This document shows positions 1 through 8,349 of a stretch of 64,000 nucleotides of DNA, one piece after another. Both the position numbers and the translations under genes were made by a program. Position 1 is the first letter of the stretch. The number at the start of each line of letters is the position of its first letter. Below the pieces are notes generated by a model, which was not told the DNA's origin, did no database searches, and saw only the letters and a list, made by a program, of their open reading frames with translations. Source of the stretch: CAVRQM01 sp963838805 (GTDB lineage: Bacteria > Pseudomonadota > Alphaproteobacteria > Acetobacterales > Acetobacteraceae); the NCBI GenBank assembly GCA_963838805.1, contig CAWISK010000006.1, positions 310,001-374,000 on the forward strand. The letters are read 5' to 3'.

Positions 1-804
1 GATGGCCTGCCACATCGGGCCGGCGCGCACCGCCCGCAGGCAGACCTGCGTGCCCGCGACCACCGCGACCGACCAGGGAAAGCACCAGCCGTTGCAATGG
101 AACATCGGCAAGGTCCAGAGATAGACCGCGTGCGGTCCCATGCCGCAGGTCACGACATTGCCGAGCGCCAGAAGGTAGGCGCCGCGGTGATGGTACACGA
201 CACCCTTCGGTCCGCCCGTGGTGCCCGAGGTATAGTTCAGGCAGATCGCGTCCCACTCGTCGCGCGGCTCGGACCGCGCGAAATCGGCGGAGCCCGTGCG
301 CAGGAACGTCTCGTATTCCAGCTCGCCCAGAAACGAGCCGGATTGCGGGAATTGTGCATCGTCGAAATCCACCACGAGCGGCGTCACCGAGGCTTGTTCC
401 AGCGCGGCCGCGACTGTCGGCGCGAACTCGCGGTCGGTGATGAGCAGCCTGGTTCCGGCGTGGTCCAGCATGGCGGCGAGACTGGGCGCGTCCAGCCGCG
501 TGTTCAGCGTGTTCAGCACCGCCCCGGTCATCGGCACGCCATAGTGGCACTCGATCATCGGCGGCGTGTTCGCCAGCATGACGGAGACCACGTCGCCGCG
601 CCCGATGCCGCGCCGCGCGAGCGCCGACGCCAGACGCCGCGAACGTGCCAAAAGCTCGCGGTAGGTGACGCGCCCGCCGCCGTGGACCACCGCCGCGCGG
701 TCGGGGAAGGTCTCGGCCGCGCGCTCCAGGAACGAGAGCGGAGTAAGCGGCTGATGGTTGGCCAGGCTTTTCGGCAGCGCGTCGTTGAAATCGGCGGCGG
801 TCAC
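1..804 (-). CDS. AMP-forming acyl-CoA synthetase, 3' end cut by window edge
   Basis: Activates a carboxylic acid through an acyl-adenylate to its CoA thioester (ANL superfamily, cytosolic). About 268 residues are visible, the N-terminal half of a normally 520-560 aa enzyme. The adenylate-forming signature YTSGTTGGPKG lies at residues 191-201, followed by LWTLPMFHCNGW near 225-237, the usual A4/A5 region of medium-chain or dicarboxylate-CoA ligases. The GTG start at 804 is preceded by GGGAGAGGA at good spacing. It sits 57 bp downstream of lipB on the same strand and may be co-transcribed. Family is secure; substrate is unknown because the C-terminal domain is outside the window. Confidence 0.9.
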   Translation of the reverse strand, partial: MTAADFNDALPKSLANHQPLTPLSFLERAAETFPDRAAVVHGGGRVTYRELLARSRRLASALARRGIGRGDVVSVMLANTPPMIECHYGVPMTGAVLNTLNTRLDAPSLAAMLDHAGTRLLITDREFAPTVAAALEQASVTPLVVDFDDAQFPQSGSFLGELEYETFLRTGSADFARSEPRDEWDAICLNYTSGTTGGPKGVVYHHRGAYLLALGNVVTCGMGPHAVYLWTLPMFHCNGWCFPWSVAVVAGTQVCLRAVRAGPMWQAI

Positions 805-861
805 GATTCCTCTCCCTGTCCGAACACCGGCCCCCAGGCGTCGCGCAGCGCCGCATCGACA

Positions 862-1503
862 TCAGGCAAGCTGGCCGTCGATCCCCAGCGTTCGCAGGCT
901 GGTCACGCCATGCTGGCTGATGCCGCACGGCACGATGCCGTCATAGTGCGACAGGTCGGGCGCCACGTTCAGCGCCACGCCATGAAAGCTGACCCAGCGT
1001 GAGACGCGCACGCCGATCGCCGCGATCTTCGCCTCGCCGCCGGTCGCCGGGTCGGCCACCCAGATGCCAACACGGCCGGCGCGCCGCTCGCCGCGCACCC
1101 CGAAGCCGGCCAGCGTACGGATCAGCCACTCCTCCAGCCCATGCACGAAGCCGCGCACGTCGCGCGCCGGCACCATGCCATGCGGCCGGGCGAGGTCGAG
1201 CATGACATAGGCGGTGCGCTGCCCCGGCCCGTGGTAGGTCCACTGGCCGCCGCGCCCGGCCTCGAACGTCGGGAAGCGGTCGGGTGCGCGCAGATCCGCG
1301 CGCCCGGCCGAGGTGCCGGCGGTGTAGAGCGGCGGGTGCTCGACCAGCCAGACCTGCTCGCGGGCGGTGCCCGCGCGGATGGCGGCGGCGCGCGCCTGCA
1401 TTGCTGCCAGCGCCCCGGGGTAGGGCAGGAGGCCCGGCTCGGTGCGCCATTCGGGCGCTTCCGTCACGGAAACGGGCGGGGCAATTGCTGCGGCAAAACT
1501 CAT
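862..1503 (-). CDS. lipB: Lipoyl(octanoyl) transferase LipB
   Basis: Transfers the octanoyl group from acyl carrier protein to lipoyl domains of 2-oxoacid dehydrogenases and GcvH, the first step of endogenous lipoate assembly in the cytosol. The 213 aa length is typical. The family signature RGGQWTYHGPGQ is at residues 84-95. The catalytic lysine (K159 in AKIAAIGV) and the acyl-accepting cysteine (C193 in IVPCGI) are both present, so the enzyme should be active. ATG start at 1503. The gene ends 57 bp before the acyl-CoA synthetase on the same strand and is divergent from the tRNA-Leu gene. Confidence 0.96.
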   Translation of the reverse strand: MSFAAAIAPPVSVTEAPEWRTEPGLLPYPGALAAMQARAAAIRAGTAREQVWLVEHPPLYTAGTSAGRADLRAPDRFPTFEAGRGGQWTYHGPGQRTAYVMLDLARPHGMVPARDVRGFVHGLEEWLIRTLAGFGVRGERRAGRVGIWVADPATGGEAKIAAIGVRVSRWVSFHGVALNVAPDLSHYDGIVPCGISQHGVTSLRTLGIDGQLA

Positions 1504-1529
1504 CGGCTATACGGCGGCCTCTGCCCGGT

Positions 1530-1612
1530 GCGGTCGTGGCGGAATGGTAGACGCGCAAGCTTGAGGTGCTTGTGGGGGAAACCTCGTGGAAGTTCGAGTC
1601 TTCTCGACCGCA
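1530..1612 (+). tRNA. tRNA-Leu (anticodon GAG)
   Basis: An 83-nt class II tRNA. The acceptor stem GCGGTCG (1530-1536) pairs with CGACCGC (1605-1611), with discriminator A at 1612 and no encoded CCA. The anticodon stem CAAGC/GCTTG holds the loop TTGAGGT with GAG at 1563-1565. A long variable arm (GTGGGGGAAACCTCGT region) and the T-arm GTTCGAGTC follow, as expected for leucine. It lies between divergent lipB and the ATPase gene. No integrase or att-like repeat was seen beside it. Confidence 0.96.
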
Positions 1613-1777
1613 TTGCCGCATCGCGGGCCGCGCAGCGCAACCCTGACCGCACCGCGGTTGGCTGCGGCCGTGGGCCGACGGCTGGCTCGCAGATTCGTTG
1701 CAATCGAATGCGCTGCTCGCCATTTTGTGATCGTCGGATTCCGCATCCAGCCGCCATCCTGGCCGCGAGAGGATGTC

Positions 1778-2923
1778 ATGGACCTAGGGTTCATGCAGAA
1801 ATGGCGCAGCGACGCCGCGACGACCTTCCGTGCCACGAGGGAGGTCGAGGCGGCGGCGTTGCTGCTGGACTGCTTGCGCGCGGGCGAACCGGTGGTGGTG
1901 ATGACCGGGGCGAGCGGCCTCGGCAAGACCGTGGTGCTCGACGCGACCCTGTCGCGGCTCGGCCCAGCGGAACCGCGCGTGCTGCGACTGGAAGCGCCAT
2001 TCCCGACGCCGCTCGGGTTGCAGGAATGCCTCGCGAACGCGCTGGCGGTCCCGGACCCGAAAGCCGCCAGCCCGGCGGATCTGGCGGGCGCGCTGCTGGC
2101 GTTGCCGGAACCGGCGCCGGGCGTGGCATCGCTGGCCGTCGTCGTCGATGACGCGGAAGCGATCCCGCTGCCGCTGCTGCAATATCTTTGGCTGATGCAC
2201 AGCCTGGCCTGTCATGGCCGGCCGGCCCTGCAACTGGTCCTGGTGGGCCGCGACGCGCTGTGGCGGCGGCTGGGCGACGAGAGGCTGAGCGGCTTGCGGC
2301 GTGGCGTCAGTGCCCGGCTGGCCATGCAGCCGTTTTCCGCCACCGAGGCGGCGGAGTTTCTGCGCCACCTGCTGAAGGCGCGCGGGCGCCGCGCCGAGCC
2401 GGACGCGGTCGCGGAAATGCTGCTGGTGGGCGCCGGGGTGCCCGGGCGTCTGGTGACATTGCTTGATGCCGCCTGCGCGGGTTTGTCGCGGCGGCGGACG
2501 TTGACCCTGCGCCGCGTTCGGACGGCATTGGGTACGCCAACCTTGGTTGCCGAGCCCGCCGGGTCGCGGCTGAGCGGCGGGTTCGGCGATCTTGCCCAGG
2601 CGTGGCTGGCCCGCTGGCCGTCGCCGCGGCTGCCGTACCTGGGAGCCGGCGCTGCCAGCCTGTTGCTGCTGGTCACGGCCTGGCAGCTGTTGGGGGGCGG
2701 CAATTCCTCGCGGCCGGCGGCCGGCATCGCTCCGGGCCGCGCGCGGGCCGCTGCCGCCGCAGCGCCGGATCTCGCTGCGTCGCGGCCGAGCTTGAGGACA
2801 ACAGCCCGAGGATCCGTCGTCGTGCCGGCCGGGATCGCGACGGCGGCGCCGCCTCCACTGCCGGCGCCCGTTCCCGTCCCACAGCCCGGAAGCGCCGGCG
2901 AGGCGGCCGCGGCCGGCCGGTGA
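1778..2923 (+). CDS. ExeA/GspA-like membrane-anchored AAA ATPase
   Basis: A 381 aa P-loop ATPase with Walker A GASGLGKT at residues 44-51 and Walker B VVVDDAE at about 121-127. One hydrophobic segment (about 290-308) follows, then an Ala/Pro-rich, presumably periplasmic tail. This layout (cytosolic AAA, one TM, periplasmic tail) matches ExeA/GspA proteins, which help secretin assembly at peptidoglycan; no type II secretion genes are nearby. ATG at 1778 follows GAGAGG. The reading stops at 2923, but the downstream frame entering the next gene also looks coding upstream of its start, so a frameshift near 2880-2935 may have split one protein in two. Role in envelope biogenesis is inferred. Confidence 0.75.
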   Translation: MDLGFMQKWRSDAATTFRATREVEAAALLLDCLRAGEPVVVMTGASGLGKTVVLDATLSRLGPAEPRVLRLEAPFPTPLGLQECLANALAVPDPKAASPADLAGALLALPEPAPGVASLAVVVDDAEAIPLPLLQYLWLMHSLACHGRPALQLVLVGRDALWRRLGDERLSGLRRGVSARLAMQPFSATEAAEFLRHLLKARGRRAEPDAVAEMLLVGAGVPGRLVTLLDAACAGLSRRRTLTLRRVRTALGTPTLVAEPAGSRLSGGFGDLAQAWLARWPSPRLPYLGAGAASLLLLVTAWQLLGGGNSSRPAAGIAPGRARAAAAAAPDLAASRPSLRTTARGSVVVPAGIATAAPPPLPAPVPVPQPGSAGEAAAAGR

Positions 2924-2996
2924 TTCCGCCGCGTTAGGGTCGGACATCACATCGCTCCTCGCCGTCTCGGGTCGGGTCGCGTCGCTGATAGGCCAC

Positions 2997-3551
2997 GTGG
3001 CGGCGCGGGCCGACACCACCCTTGCCTCTCTCGCCCTGTCTGCCCCGGCAGCACCGACACCGCCGGCCGCCCCGCCACGGGTTGATCCCGCCATCGCATT
3101 GCCGGTCCTGTCGCAACCTCTGCCGCCGATCCCGGCCGCACCCGTGCTGGATGTGGAGCCGGTCGGCCCGCCGGCGCCTGTGAACCCGGCGCCTGTGAAA
3201 GCGGTGTCGCCCGTGTCGCCGCCCACCGCGCCGCTGCTGGTCCTGTCCGATGCCACCGCCGTTCACGTCGTGCTGCAATACCCGCGCGGAGACTCGCGAG
3301 CCGAGGCGCGTGCGCGGCAGGCCGCGTCGATGCTGCGCGCGTCCGGCATGAACGTGGCTGATCCGCTGCCCGTGAGCCGGCCGGCGTTCCGGTCCGGAAT
3401 CGGTTATTTCTTCCAGCAGGACAGGGATGGCGCCGAGGACGTTGCCCGCGCGCTTTCGGGCATCGTCGGCCGCTCCGCAATCGAGGAACTGCCGCTGCGA
3501 TCCGGTCCACCACCGCCCGGCTCGGTGGAGGTGCTGCTTGCCGGACGCTGA
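2997..3551 (+). CDS. Proline-rich protein of unknown function, possibly the C-terminal part of the preceding ATPase
   Basis: A GTG-started frame of 184 aa with no signal peptide. The first 85 residues are Ala/Pro/Val-rich linker. The last 95 form a compact alpha/beta-looking domain (VHVVLQYPRG, YFFQQDRDGAEDVARAL, VEVLLAGR) resembling small periplasmic SPOR-like folds, though I cannot assign a family. The same frame is open and coding-like from about 2880, upstream of any good start, and reads smoothly as an extension of the ATPase tail. It may therefore be the displaced C-terminus of that protein. The OmpA-like gene follows 26 bp downstream. Confidence 0.55.
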   Translation: MAARADTTLASLALSAPAAPTPPAAPPRVDPAIALPVLSQPLPPIPAAPVLDVEPVGPPAPVNPAPVKAVSPVSPPTAPLLVLSDATAVHVVLQYPRGDSRAEARARQAASMLRASGMNVADPLPVSRPAFRSGIGYFFQQDRDGAEDVARALSGIVGRSAIEELPLRSGPPPPGSVEVLLAGR

Positions 3552-3577
3552 CACCCACAAGCAGGAGGATCTGTTCG

Positions 3578-4070
3578 ATGACCCGCACCATCGCAGGCGT
3601 GGCCACCACTGTCGCGCTGCTGCTCACGGCCAGCCCCGGCTGGAGCCAGGCGCCATCCCCCGCCGCGCCCGCGGCACCCGCGCGCCGCCGCGCCGGCCGC
3701 GCCAGCGGCACCAGCGGCAAAGGCCGCGGCGCAGCCTTCCAAGGACTCGCTCTCGGTGTTCTTCGACAACGGCAGTGCCGCGATCCGGCCGCAGGATGTG
3801 GCGGTGCTGGATCAGGCGGCACGGCTGTACCGGGCCGGGCAGCCGATCGTGATGATCCTGACCGCCAGCGCCGACCCGACCGGCTCGGCGATCGGCAATA
3901 TCCAATTGTCGCAGCTTCGCGCCAGCTCCGTTCTGCACGGTCTGGTGGCGCGCGGCATCCCGGCCGAGCGATTCCAGATCCTGGCCAAGGGCGAGAGCGA
4001 TCTTCCGGTGGCCGCCAAGCAGGGGCAAGCCGAACCGCGCGACCGGACCGTGGTGATCGCCTGGCGTTGA
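3578..4070 (+). CDS. OmpA-family peptidoglycan-binding protein (one frameshift)
   Basis: The ATG at 3578 follows AGGAGG and begins a Sec signal peptide (MTRTIAGVATTVALLLTA..SQA). The frame then jumps inside an Ala/Pro-rich linker near 3680-3690 to the frame ending at 4070. That second part is an OmpA C-terminal domain: VFFDNGSA, the TASADPTG turn with the conserved Asp, LSQLRASSV with the conserved Arg, and GIPAERFQILAKGES. It has no beta-barrel, so it should be a periplasmic peptidoglycan anchor like the soluble partners of secretion or Tol systems. Its stop overlaps the TTG start of the Sel1 gene. Family is confident; frame as read is broken once. Confidence 0.75.
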
Positions 4071-4950
4071 GGCGGGCCTGTCCGCTCGGGGCGGCGGCCG
4101 CCATCGTGGCCGCGCTGCTCGCTGCCCCGAGCCGCGCCGAACCGCTGGTCGCCGCCGACGGTCAGCAAGCTTTCGCGGCCGGGCACTTTGCCGACGCGCT
4201 TGCCATCTGGTCGGCGCTGGCCGCCGAGGGCGATCCGAAGGCGAAGCTCGGGATGGGGGTGCTCTACGATCTGGGCGATGGCGTTGCTCAGGATGCGGCC
4301 ACGGCATTGGGCTGGTACCGACAGGCGGCGAACGCAGGGCTGCCCGACGCCGAACTGAACGTAGCGGTGATGTACGACAGCGGGCGCGGCACGACGCGCG
4401 ACGCGCGCCAGGCGGCGCTGTGGTATGCGCGCGCCGCCGCGCACCACGATCACCGCGCCGAATACGACCTTGCCCAGCTCTACGCCACCGGTGACGGCGT
4501 GCCGAAAAACGACGCGGTTGCCCAGGCGTGGCTGCGCGCGGCGGCGGCGGGCGGACTGGATGCGGCCGGCGAGCGTCTGGTCCGGCATCCGCCGGCGCGA
4601 AGACGAATGCCGCCGACGCGAAACTGGCCGCCGCGACGCCGGCCGTGCCGCTGGATGGTGGAACGGTGCAGCGCGATTCCGTCACGCGCGAGGCCGAACT
4701 GGCCTGGACCGCGCCACCGCAGCCAGTGGCGTCGCGCTTCTTCGTCCAGATGGTGGCCGTCGCGCAGTCCGGTCCTGTACCGGTGTTCTCCGGCTATGTC
4801 GATACGTCGTCCGTCCTGGTGCCATTGGCACCGGCTCACAGCCAATATCTCTGGCGCGTCTATGTCGTCGGTGCCACGCTGCGCAGCTACGTGTCGAGCG
4901 GCTGGAGCCGCTTCAATGTCATCTGGCGCGGCTCGCAGGACGCGGGATGA
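4067..4950 (+). CDS. Secreted Sel1-repeat protein with C-terminal Fn3-like domain (one frameshift)
   Basis: The TTG at 4067 overlaps the previous stop and gives a signal peptide (RRACPLGAAAAIVAALLAA). At least three Sel1-like repeats follow (AKLGMGVLYDLGDGVAQD, AELNVAVMYDSGRGTTRD, AEYDLAQLYATGDGVPKN), an alpha-solenoid used for protein contacts in the periplasm. Near 4580-4605 the frame shifts and continues to 4950 with a beta-rich domain (WTAPPQP, YLWRVYVVG, SGWSRFNV) of fibronectin-III appearance. It is the last member of the 1778-4950 envelope cluster and starts immediately at the OmpA-like stop, so translational coupling is likely. Function unknown. Confidence 0.65.
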
Positions 4951-4982
4951 TGTTCGTGGTGCAGCAAGGGGAATATGCCATC

Positions 4983-5375
4983 ATGCGCCGTCTGATCAAC
5001 TCCGGTTCCGCGTTCGAGGACGACATCGGCTACTCGCGCGCGGTGGTGGACGGTGAATGGGTGTTCGTCTCAGGCACGACCGGATTCGACTACGCAGCCA
5101 TGACGATCGAGCCGGACGTGATCGCCCAGGCCGAGCAATGCCTGCGCAACATCGCCGATGCGCTGGCGCGGGCGGGTGCCTCGATCGCCGACGTGGTGCG
5201 CGTGCGCTACCTGCTGGCCAGCGCCGCCGATTTCGCACCATGCTGGCCGGTGCTGCGCGCCTGGTTCGGCAGCGTGCGCCCGGCGGCGACCATGATGGTG
5301 GTGGGGCTCGCGGATCCGCGCATGAAGATCGAAATCGAGGTCACGGCGCGGCGCCGTGCGTCAGACGCGCAATGA
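4983..5375 (+). CDS. RidA/YjgF-family protein
   Basis: A 130 aa member of the RidA (L-PSP) family, small trimeric cytosolic enzymes that hydrolyse reactive enamine/imine intermediates or act as deaminases. Visible family features are YSRAVVDGEWVFVSGTTGFD near the N-terminus, QAEQCLRNIADALARAGAS in the middle, and RPAATMMVV with the conserved arginine, followed by KIEIEVTA. The ATG at 4983 is chosen because AAGGGGAA lies about 9 bp upstream; ATGs at 4947 and 4950 are in frame but less well placed. The stop overlaps the next ATG (ATGA), so the MBL gene is probably co-translated. Confidence 0.9.
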   Translation: MRRLINSGSAFEDDIGYSRAVVDGEWVFVSGTTGFDYAAMTIEPDVIAQAEQCLRNIADALARAGASIADVVRVRYLLASAADFAPCWPVLRAWFGSVRPAATMMVVGLADPRMKIEIEVTARRRASDAQ

Positions 5376-6188
5376 CGCCCTTCATCTGCACGGCCTGTGG
5401 CACGCAGTTCGAGCTGTCCGCGACAGCCCCGGAAAGTTGCGTCATCTGCCGCGACGAACGGCAGTTCATCAATCCGGCGGGCCAGCAATGGACCAGGCTG
5501 GAGGTGCTGAGGGCGAATCACTTCAACACCGTGCGCGAGCAGGAACACAATCTGACGGGCGTCGGCATCGAGCCGCATTTTGCGATCGGTCAGCGCGCGC
5601 TGCTGCTGCGCACGCCGGCCGGCAATCTGCTATGGGATTGCATCCCGCTGCTCGACCCGGCGCTGATGGATATGGTGCGTGCCCAAGGGCGGGCTGGCCG
5701 GCATCGCCATCTCGCATCCGCACTACTACTCGGCGATGGTCGAATGGGCGCGCGCGTTCGATTGTCCGGTGCATCTGCACGCGGCCGACAGGCAATGGGT
5801 GATGCGTGGCGACGCGCGGGTGCATTTCTGGGATGGCGAGACGCGCCGGTTGCTGCCCGGTGTTACCTTGATCCGCCTCGGCGGCCATTTTGCCGGCAGC
5901 ACCGTCCTGCACTGGCGCGAGGGCGCCGCTGGCAAGGGTGCGCTGCTGACCGGCGACACCGTGCAGGTGACGCCTGATCGGCAGGCCAGCTTCATGTGGA
6001 GCTTTCCCGACTACCTGCCGCTCTCGGCTCGTGCGGTCGAGCGCCTGGCCCGCGCGATCTCTCCGTTTGCGTTCGAGACGGTGTACGGCGCGTTCTGGGA
6101 CAGGGTGATCCCGCGCGACGGCAGCGCCGTGCTCGCCGCCTCGGCGGAGCGCTATCTGCGCTGCCTGAGCGACGCGGGAGAGCCCTGA
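5372..6188 (+). CDS. Metallo-beta-lactamase-fold hydrolase with N-terminal Cys4 motif (one frameshift)
   Basis: The ATG overlaps the ridA-like stop. The N-terminus carries two cysteine pairs (CTACG and CVIC, residues 6-27), a probable zinc ribbon. The MBL core follows: LLRTPAGNLLWDC, then SHPHYYSAM in place of the usual HxHxDH, RLGGHFAGSTVLHW, and LLTGDTVQV. The frame changes near 5675-5690 (CAAGGGCGGG), where one extra G explains the break; both sides match the same family. Related proteins with HPHYY motifs are uncharacterised hydrolases, so the substrate cannot be named. Confidence 0.75.
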
Positions 6189-6220
6189 CCACCCAGTAAC
6201 GACGCGGTGGGCCAGCGCCC

Positions 6221-6238
6221 ACTCACCCGGTTGTGAGT
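6221..6238. repeat. Small inverted repeat upstream of the di-heme peroxidase
   Basis: ACTCAC and GTGAGT (6221-6226 and 6233-6238) form a perfect 6-bp dyad around CCGGTT in the 141-bp gap before 6330. It could be a regulator half-site pair or a weak hairpin after the MBL gene. I see no other support. Confidence 0.25.
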
Positions 6239-6329
6239 ACGTCGGCCGCTCTCTGCTCTGCTACCTCAGAGCGCCGCGTCTGACGCGTCGTGCCGCTCTG
6301 CCAAACAAGGTATTCTGGAGGCTGCGGTC

Positions 6330-7913
6330 ATGCTCGGTTCCCGGCAACGCGGCATGCGTGATGGCCGACACCATCGGGTGAGGGTGGTCTCGCGTGCCGC
6401 CCTCGTATGCGGGCTGGCTGGCGCAGGCTCGCTGGTCGGGTCGCGCGCTGCGCAGGCGCAGGCGCCATCGCCGGTGCAATGCGCCGGCTATTCGCGTTGT
6501 CCCGAGGTGGACTATTTCAGCCTGCTGCAGAACAGCAAGGACGCCCGCCACGTCGTCACGGAGAACAACGCGATCGAAGCCCGGGCGCTCGCCCGCTTTC
6601 GGCAAGGCGGATTGACGCCCACGCAGGCGGAGCAACTGCTCGGCAAGCTGATCATCTACGATCAGACGCTCTCGGTGAACCGCAACCAGGCGTGCGCGTC
6701 GTGCCATACGAAGGTGAACGGCTTCACCGGCGGGATTGGCATCGTGAACCAGGAGAATGTCGGGTTCCTGGGCTCCACCAGCGAGCGCAGCAACAAGCGC
6801 AAGCCGATGAGCTATGCCTATGCCCCGTTCGCCCCGGTCCTGCACTATCGCGCCAGCACTGGCGATTTCGTTGGCGGCAATTTCTGGGACATGCGGGCGA
6901 CTGGCCTGATCACCGGCAATCCGTCGGGCGACCAGGCGCTCGATCCGCCGCTGACCACTGTCGAGATGGATATGTCCGACCCGGCCTGCGTCATCTATCG
7001 CATCTCCATCGGACCGTATCGCGACCTGTTCAAGCAGGTGTGGGGGAACGATTCGTTCAGGATCTCGTGGCCGGCCAATGTCGAGAAACTCTGCGACACG
7101 CCGCTCTCGAACAATTCGATGAATCCGCAGATTCTCAACCTGAGTCCGACGGACCGCAAGCGCGCGTCGGACGACTACCACGATCTGGGCAAGGCTTCGG
7201 CGGCGGACGAGGCCAGCGCGGATGTCAGTCCCTTCTCGTCGAAGTTCGATGCCTGGCAGGATGGGGTGGCGCAACTGACCCCGCAGGAGATGCGTGGTTT
7301 CAAGCTGTTCACCGGGCGGGCGAAATGCGACCAGTGCCACGCGGCCGTGGGCAAGCATCCGCTGTTCACCGACTATACCGCTCAGAACCTCGGCATTCCG
7401 CGCAATCCCGACCTGCCATTCCTGTACGAGAACCGCCCCGACAGGTACGGCTATGTCGCCAATCCGGCTGGCCCGAGCTTCGTCGATGACGGCGTGGGGG
7501 CGTTCCTGGCGAGTTCCCAGAACACCAACGCGGCGTGGAAGGCCCTGGCGCCAAAGTTCAAGGGCACGTTCCAGGTGCAGACGACACGCAACGTCGATCG
7601 GCGGCCCTATGCGGCGTTCCAGAAGGCTTACATGCACAATGGCTATTTCAAGACGCTGAAGGAGGTCGTGCATTTCTACAACACGCGCGACGTGCTGGCG
7701 CGCTGCAAGGGCGATCCCGAGATCGGCGAGGATGGTGCCGGCACGACATGCTGGCCGGCTCCGGAACAGCCGGCGAACGAAAACATGACGCAGCTCGGCA
7801 ATCTGGGGCTGAGTTCGGCGGACGAGGACGATATCGTGGCGTTCCTGGGCACGCTCTCCGACAGCCCGCCCCCGGCGCGATCAACTAGGCCGCGGCGTTT
7901 CGGCACCCGATGA
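6330..7913 (+). CDS. Di-heme cytochrome c peroxidase/MauG-family protein
   Basis: A 527 aa secreted c-type cytochrome. The N-terminal ~45 residues form a long signal peptide ending AQAQA. Two covalent heme sites are present: CASCH at residues 122-126 and CDQCH at 333-337. The protein is longer than classical CcpA (about 330-350 aa), because of an insert between the hemes and an extra C-terminal segment (YMHNGYFKTLKEVVHFYNTRD). Such proteins reduce H2O2 or perform MauG-like oxidation in the periplasm; which applies here is unknown. ATG at 6330 follows GGAGG. No obvious partner gene adjoins it. Confidence 0.88.
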   Translation: MLGSRQRGMRDGRHHRVRVVSRAALVCGLAGAGSLVGSRAAQAQAPSPVQCAGYSRCPEVDYFSLLQNSKDARHVVTENNAIEARALARFRQGGLTPTQAEQLLGKLIIYDQTLSVNRNQACASCHTKVNGFTGGIGIVNQENVGFLGSTSERSNKRKPMSYAYAPFAPVLHYRASTGDFVGGNFWDMRATGLITGNPSGDQALDPPLTTVEMDMSDPACVIYRISIGPYRDLFKQVWGNDSFRISWPANVEKLCDTPLSNNSMNPQILNLSPTDRKRASDDYHDLGKASAADEASADVSPFSSKFDAWQDGVAQLTPQEMRGFKLFTGRAKCDQCHAAVGKHPLFTDYTAQNLGIPRNPDLPFLYENRPDRYGYVANPAGPSFVDDGVGAFLASSQNTNAAWKALAPKFKGTFQVQTTRNVDRRPYAAFQKAYMHNGYFKTLKEVVHFYNTRDVLARCKGDPEIGEDGAGTTCWPAPEQPANENMTQLGNLGLSSADEDDIVAFLGTLSDSPPPARSTRPRRFGTR

Positions 7914-7920
7914 TCGCGCC

Positions 7921-8270
7921 AGCACGCTGGAGGTTCAGCGTGGCGTCCCGGCATCTACACCACGCTGGGTGGAAAGGCCGACGACCGCCACGGTAACGGG
8001 TCCAGGCGTGGGCGTCGGCGGCTCGACGGTGTGGTCGATAGCCGCCAAGGCGCCGGATGCCGATCACCGCCGTGCAGTGGACGGTCGATCAGCGACAATC
8101 CGACTGTGGAAGCGTATCTCAAAACTTACGGTGTCACACCCGATCCCAATTACAGCTACGGTATCGGCCAGGCTGGAGGCTATGGCTCGACGCTGGTCGC
8201 CTTCGCCCAGGTCGGCGGATCTCAATGCGCGGGTATACGGCGATGCCAGCGTCCGTCTGATCTGATCTGA
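7921..8270 (+). pseudogene. Degenerate coding remnant, possibly a periplasmic binding protein
   Basis: The 436 bp from 7914 to 8349 have no intact gene. Protein-like fragments occur in successive frames: GIYTTLGGKADDRH near 7950-7990, then PTVEAYLKTYGVTPDPNY followed by AGGYGSTLVAFAQVGG (about 8100-8215), and LNARVYGDASVRLI to 8265. The middle fragment resembles the C-terminal region of leucine-type binding proteins (helix, GxDPN loop, helix with a Gly pair), but this is recognition by eye. The rest of the gap (8271-8349) holds only the ribosome-binding site GGGAGAG before 8350. Confidence 0.3.
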
Positions 8271-8349
8271 CTCGAAGTAGCCGCGGCTTCAGTCTTTCCC
8301 GGACTGGCGGGGTGGCAACGGTCACCGTCAACGGTCCGGGAGAGAAACG

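Noticed and set aside
1530..1612. Possible genomic island boundary at tRNA-Leu
   Set aside because: No integrase, no repeat of the tRNA 3' end found by eye, and no change of base composition beside it.
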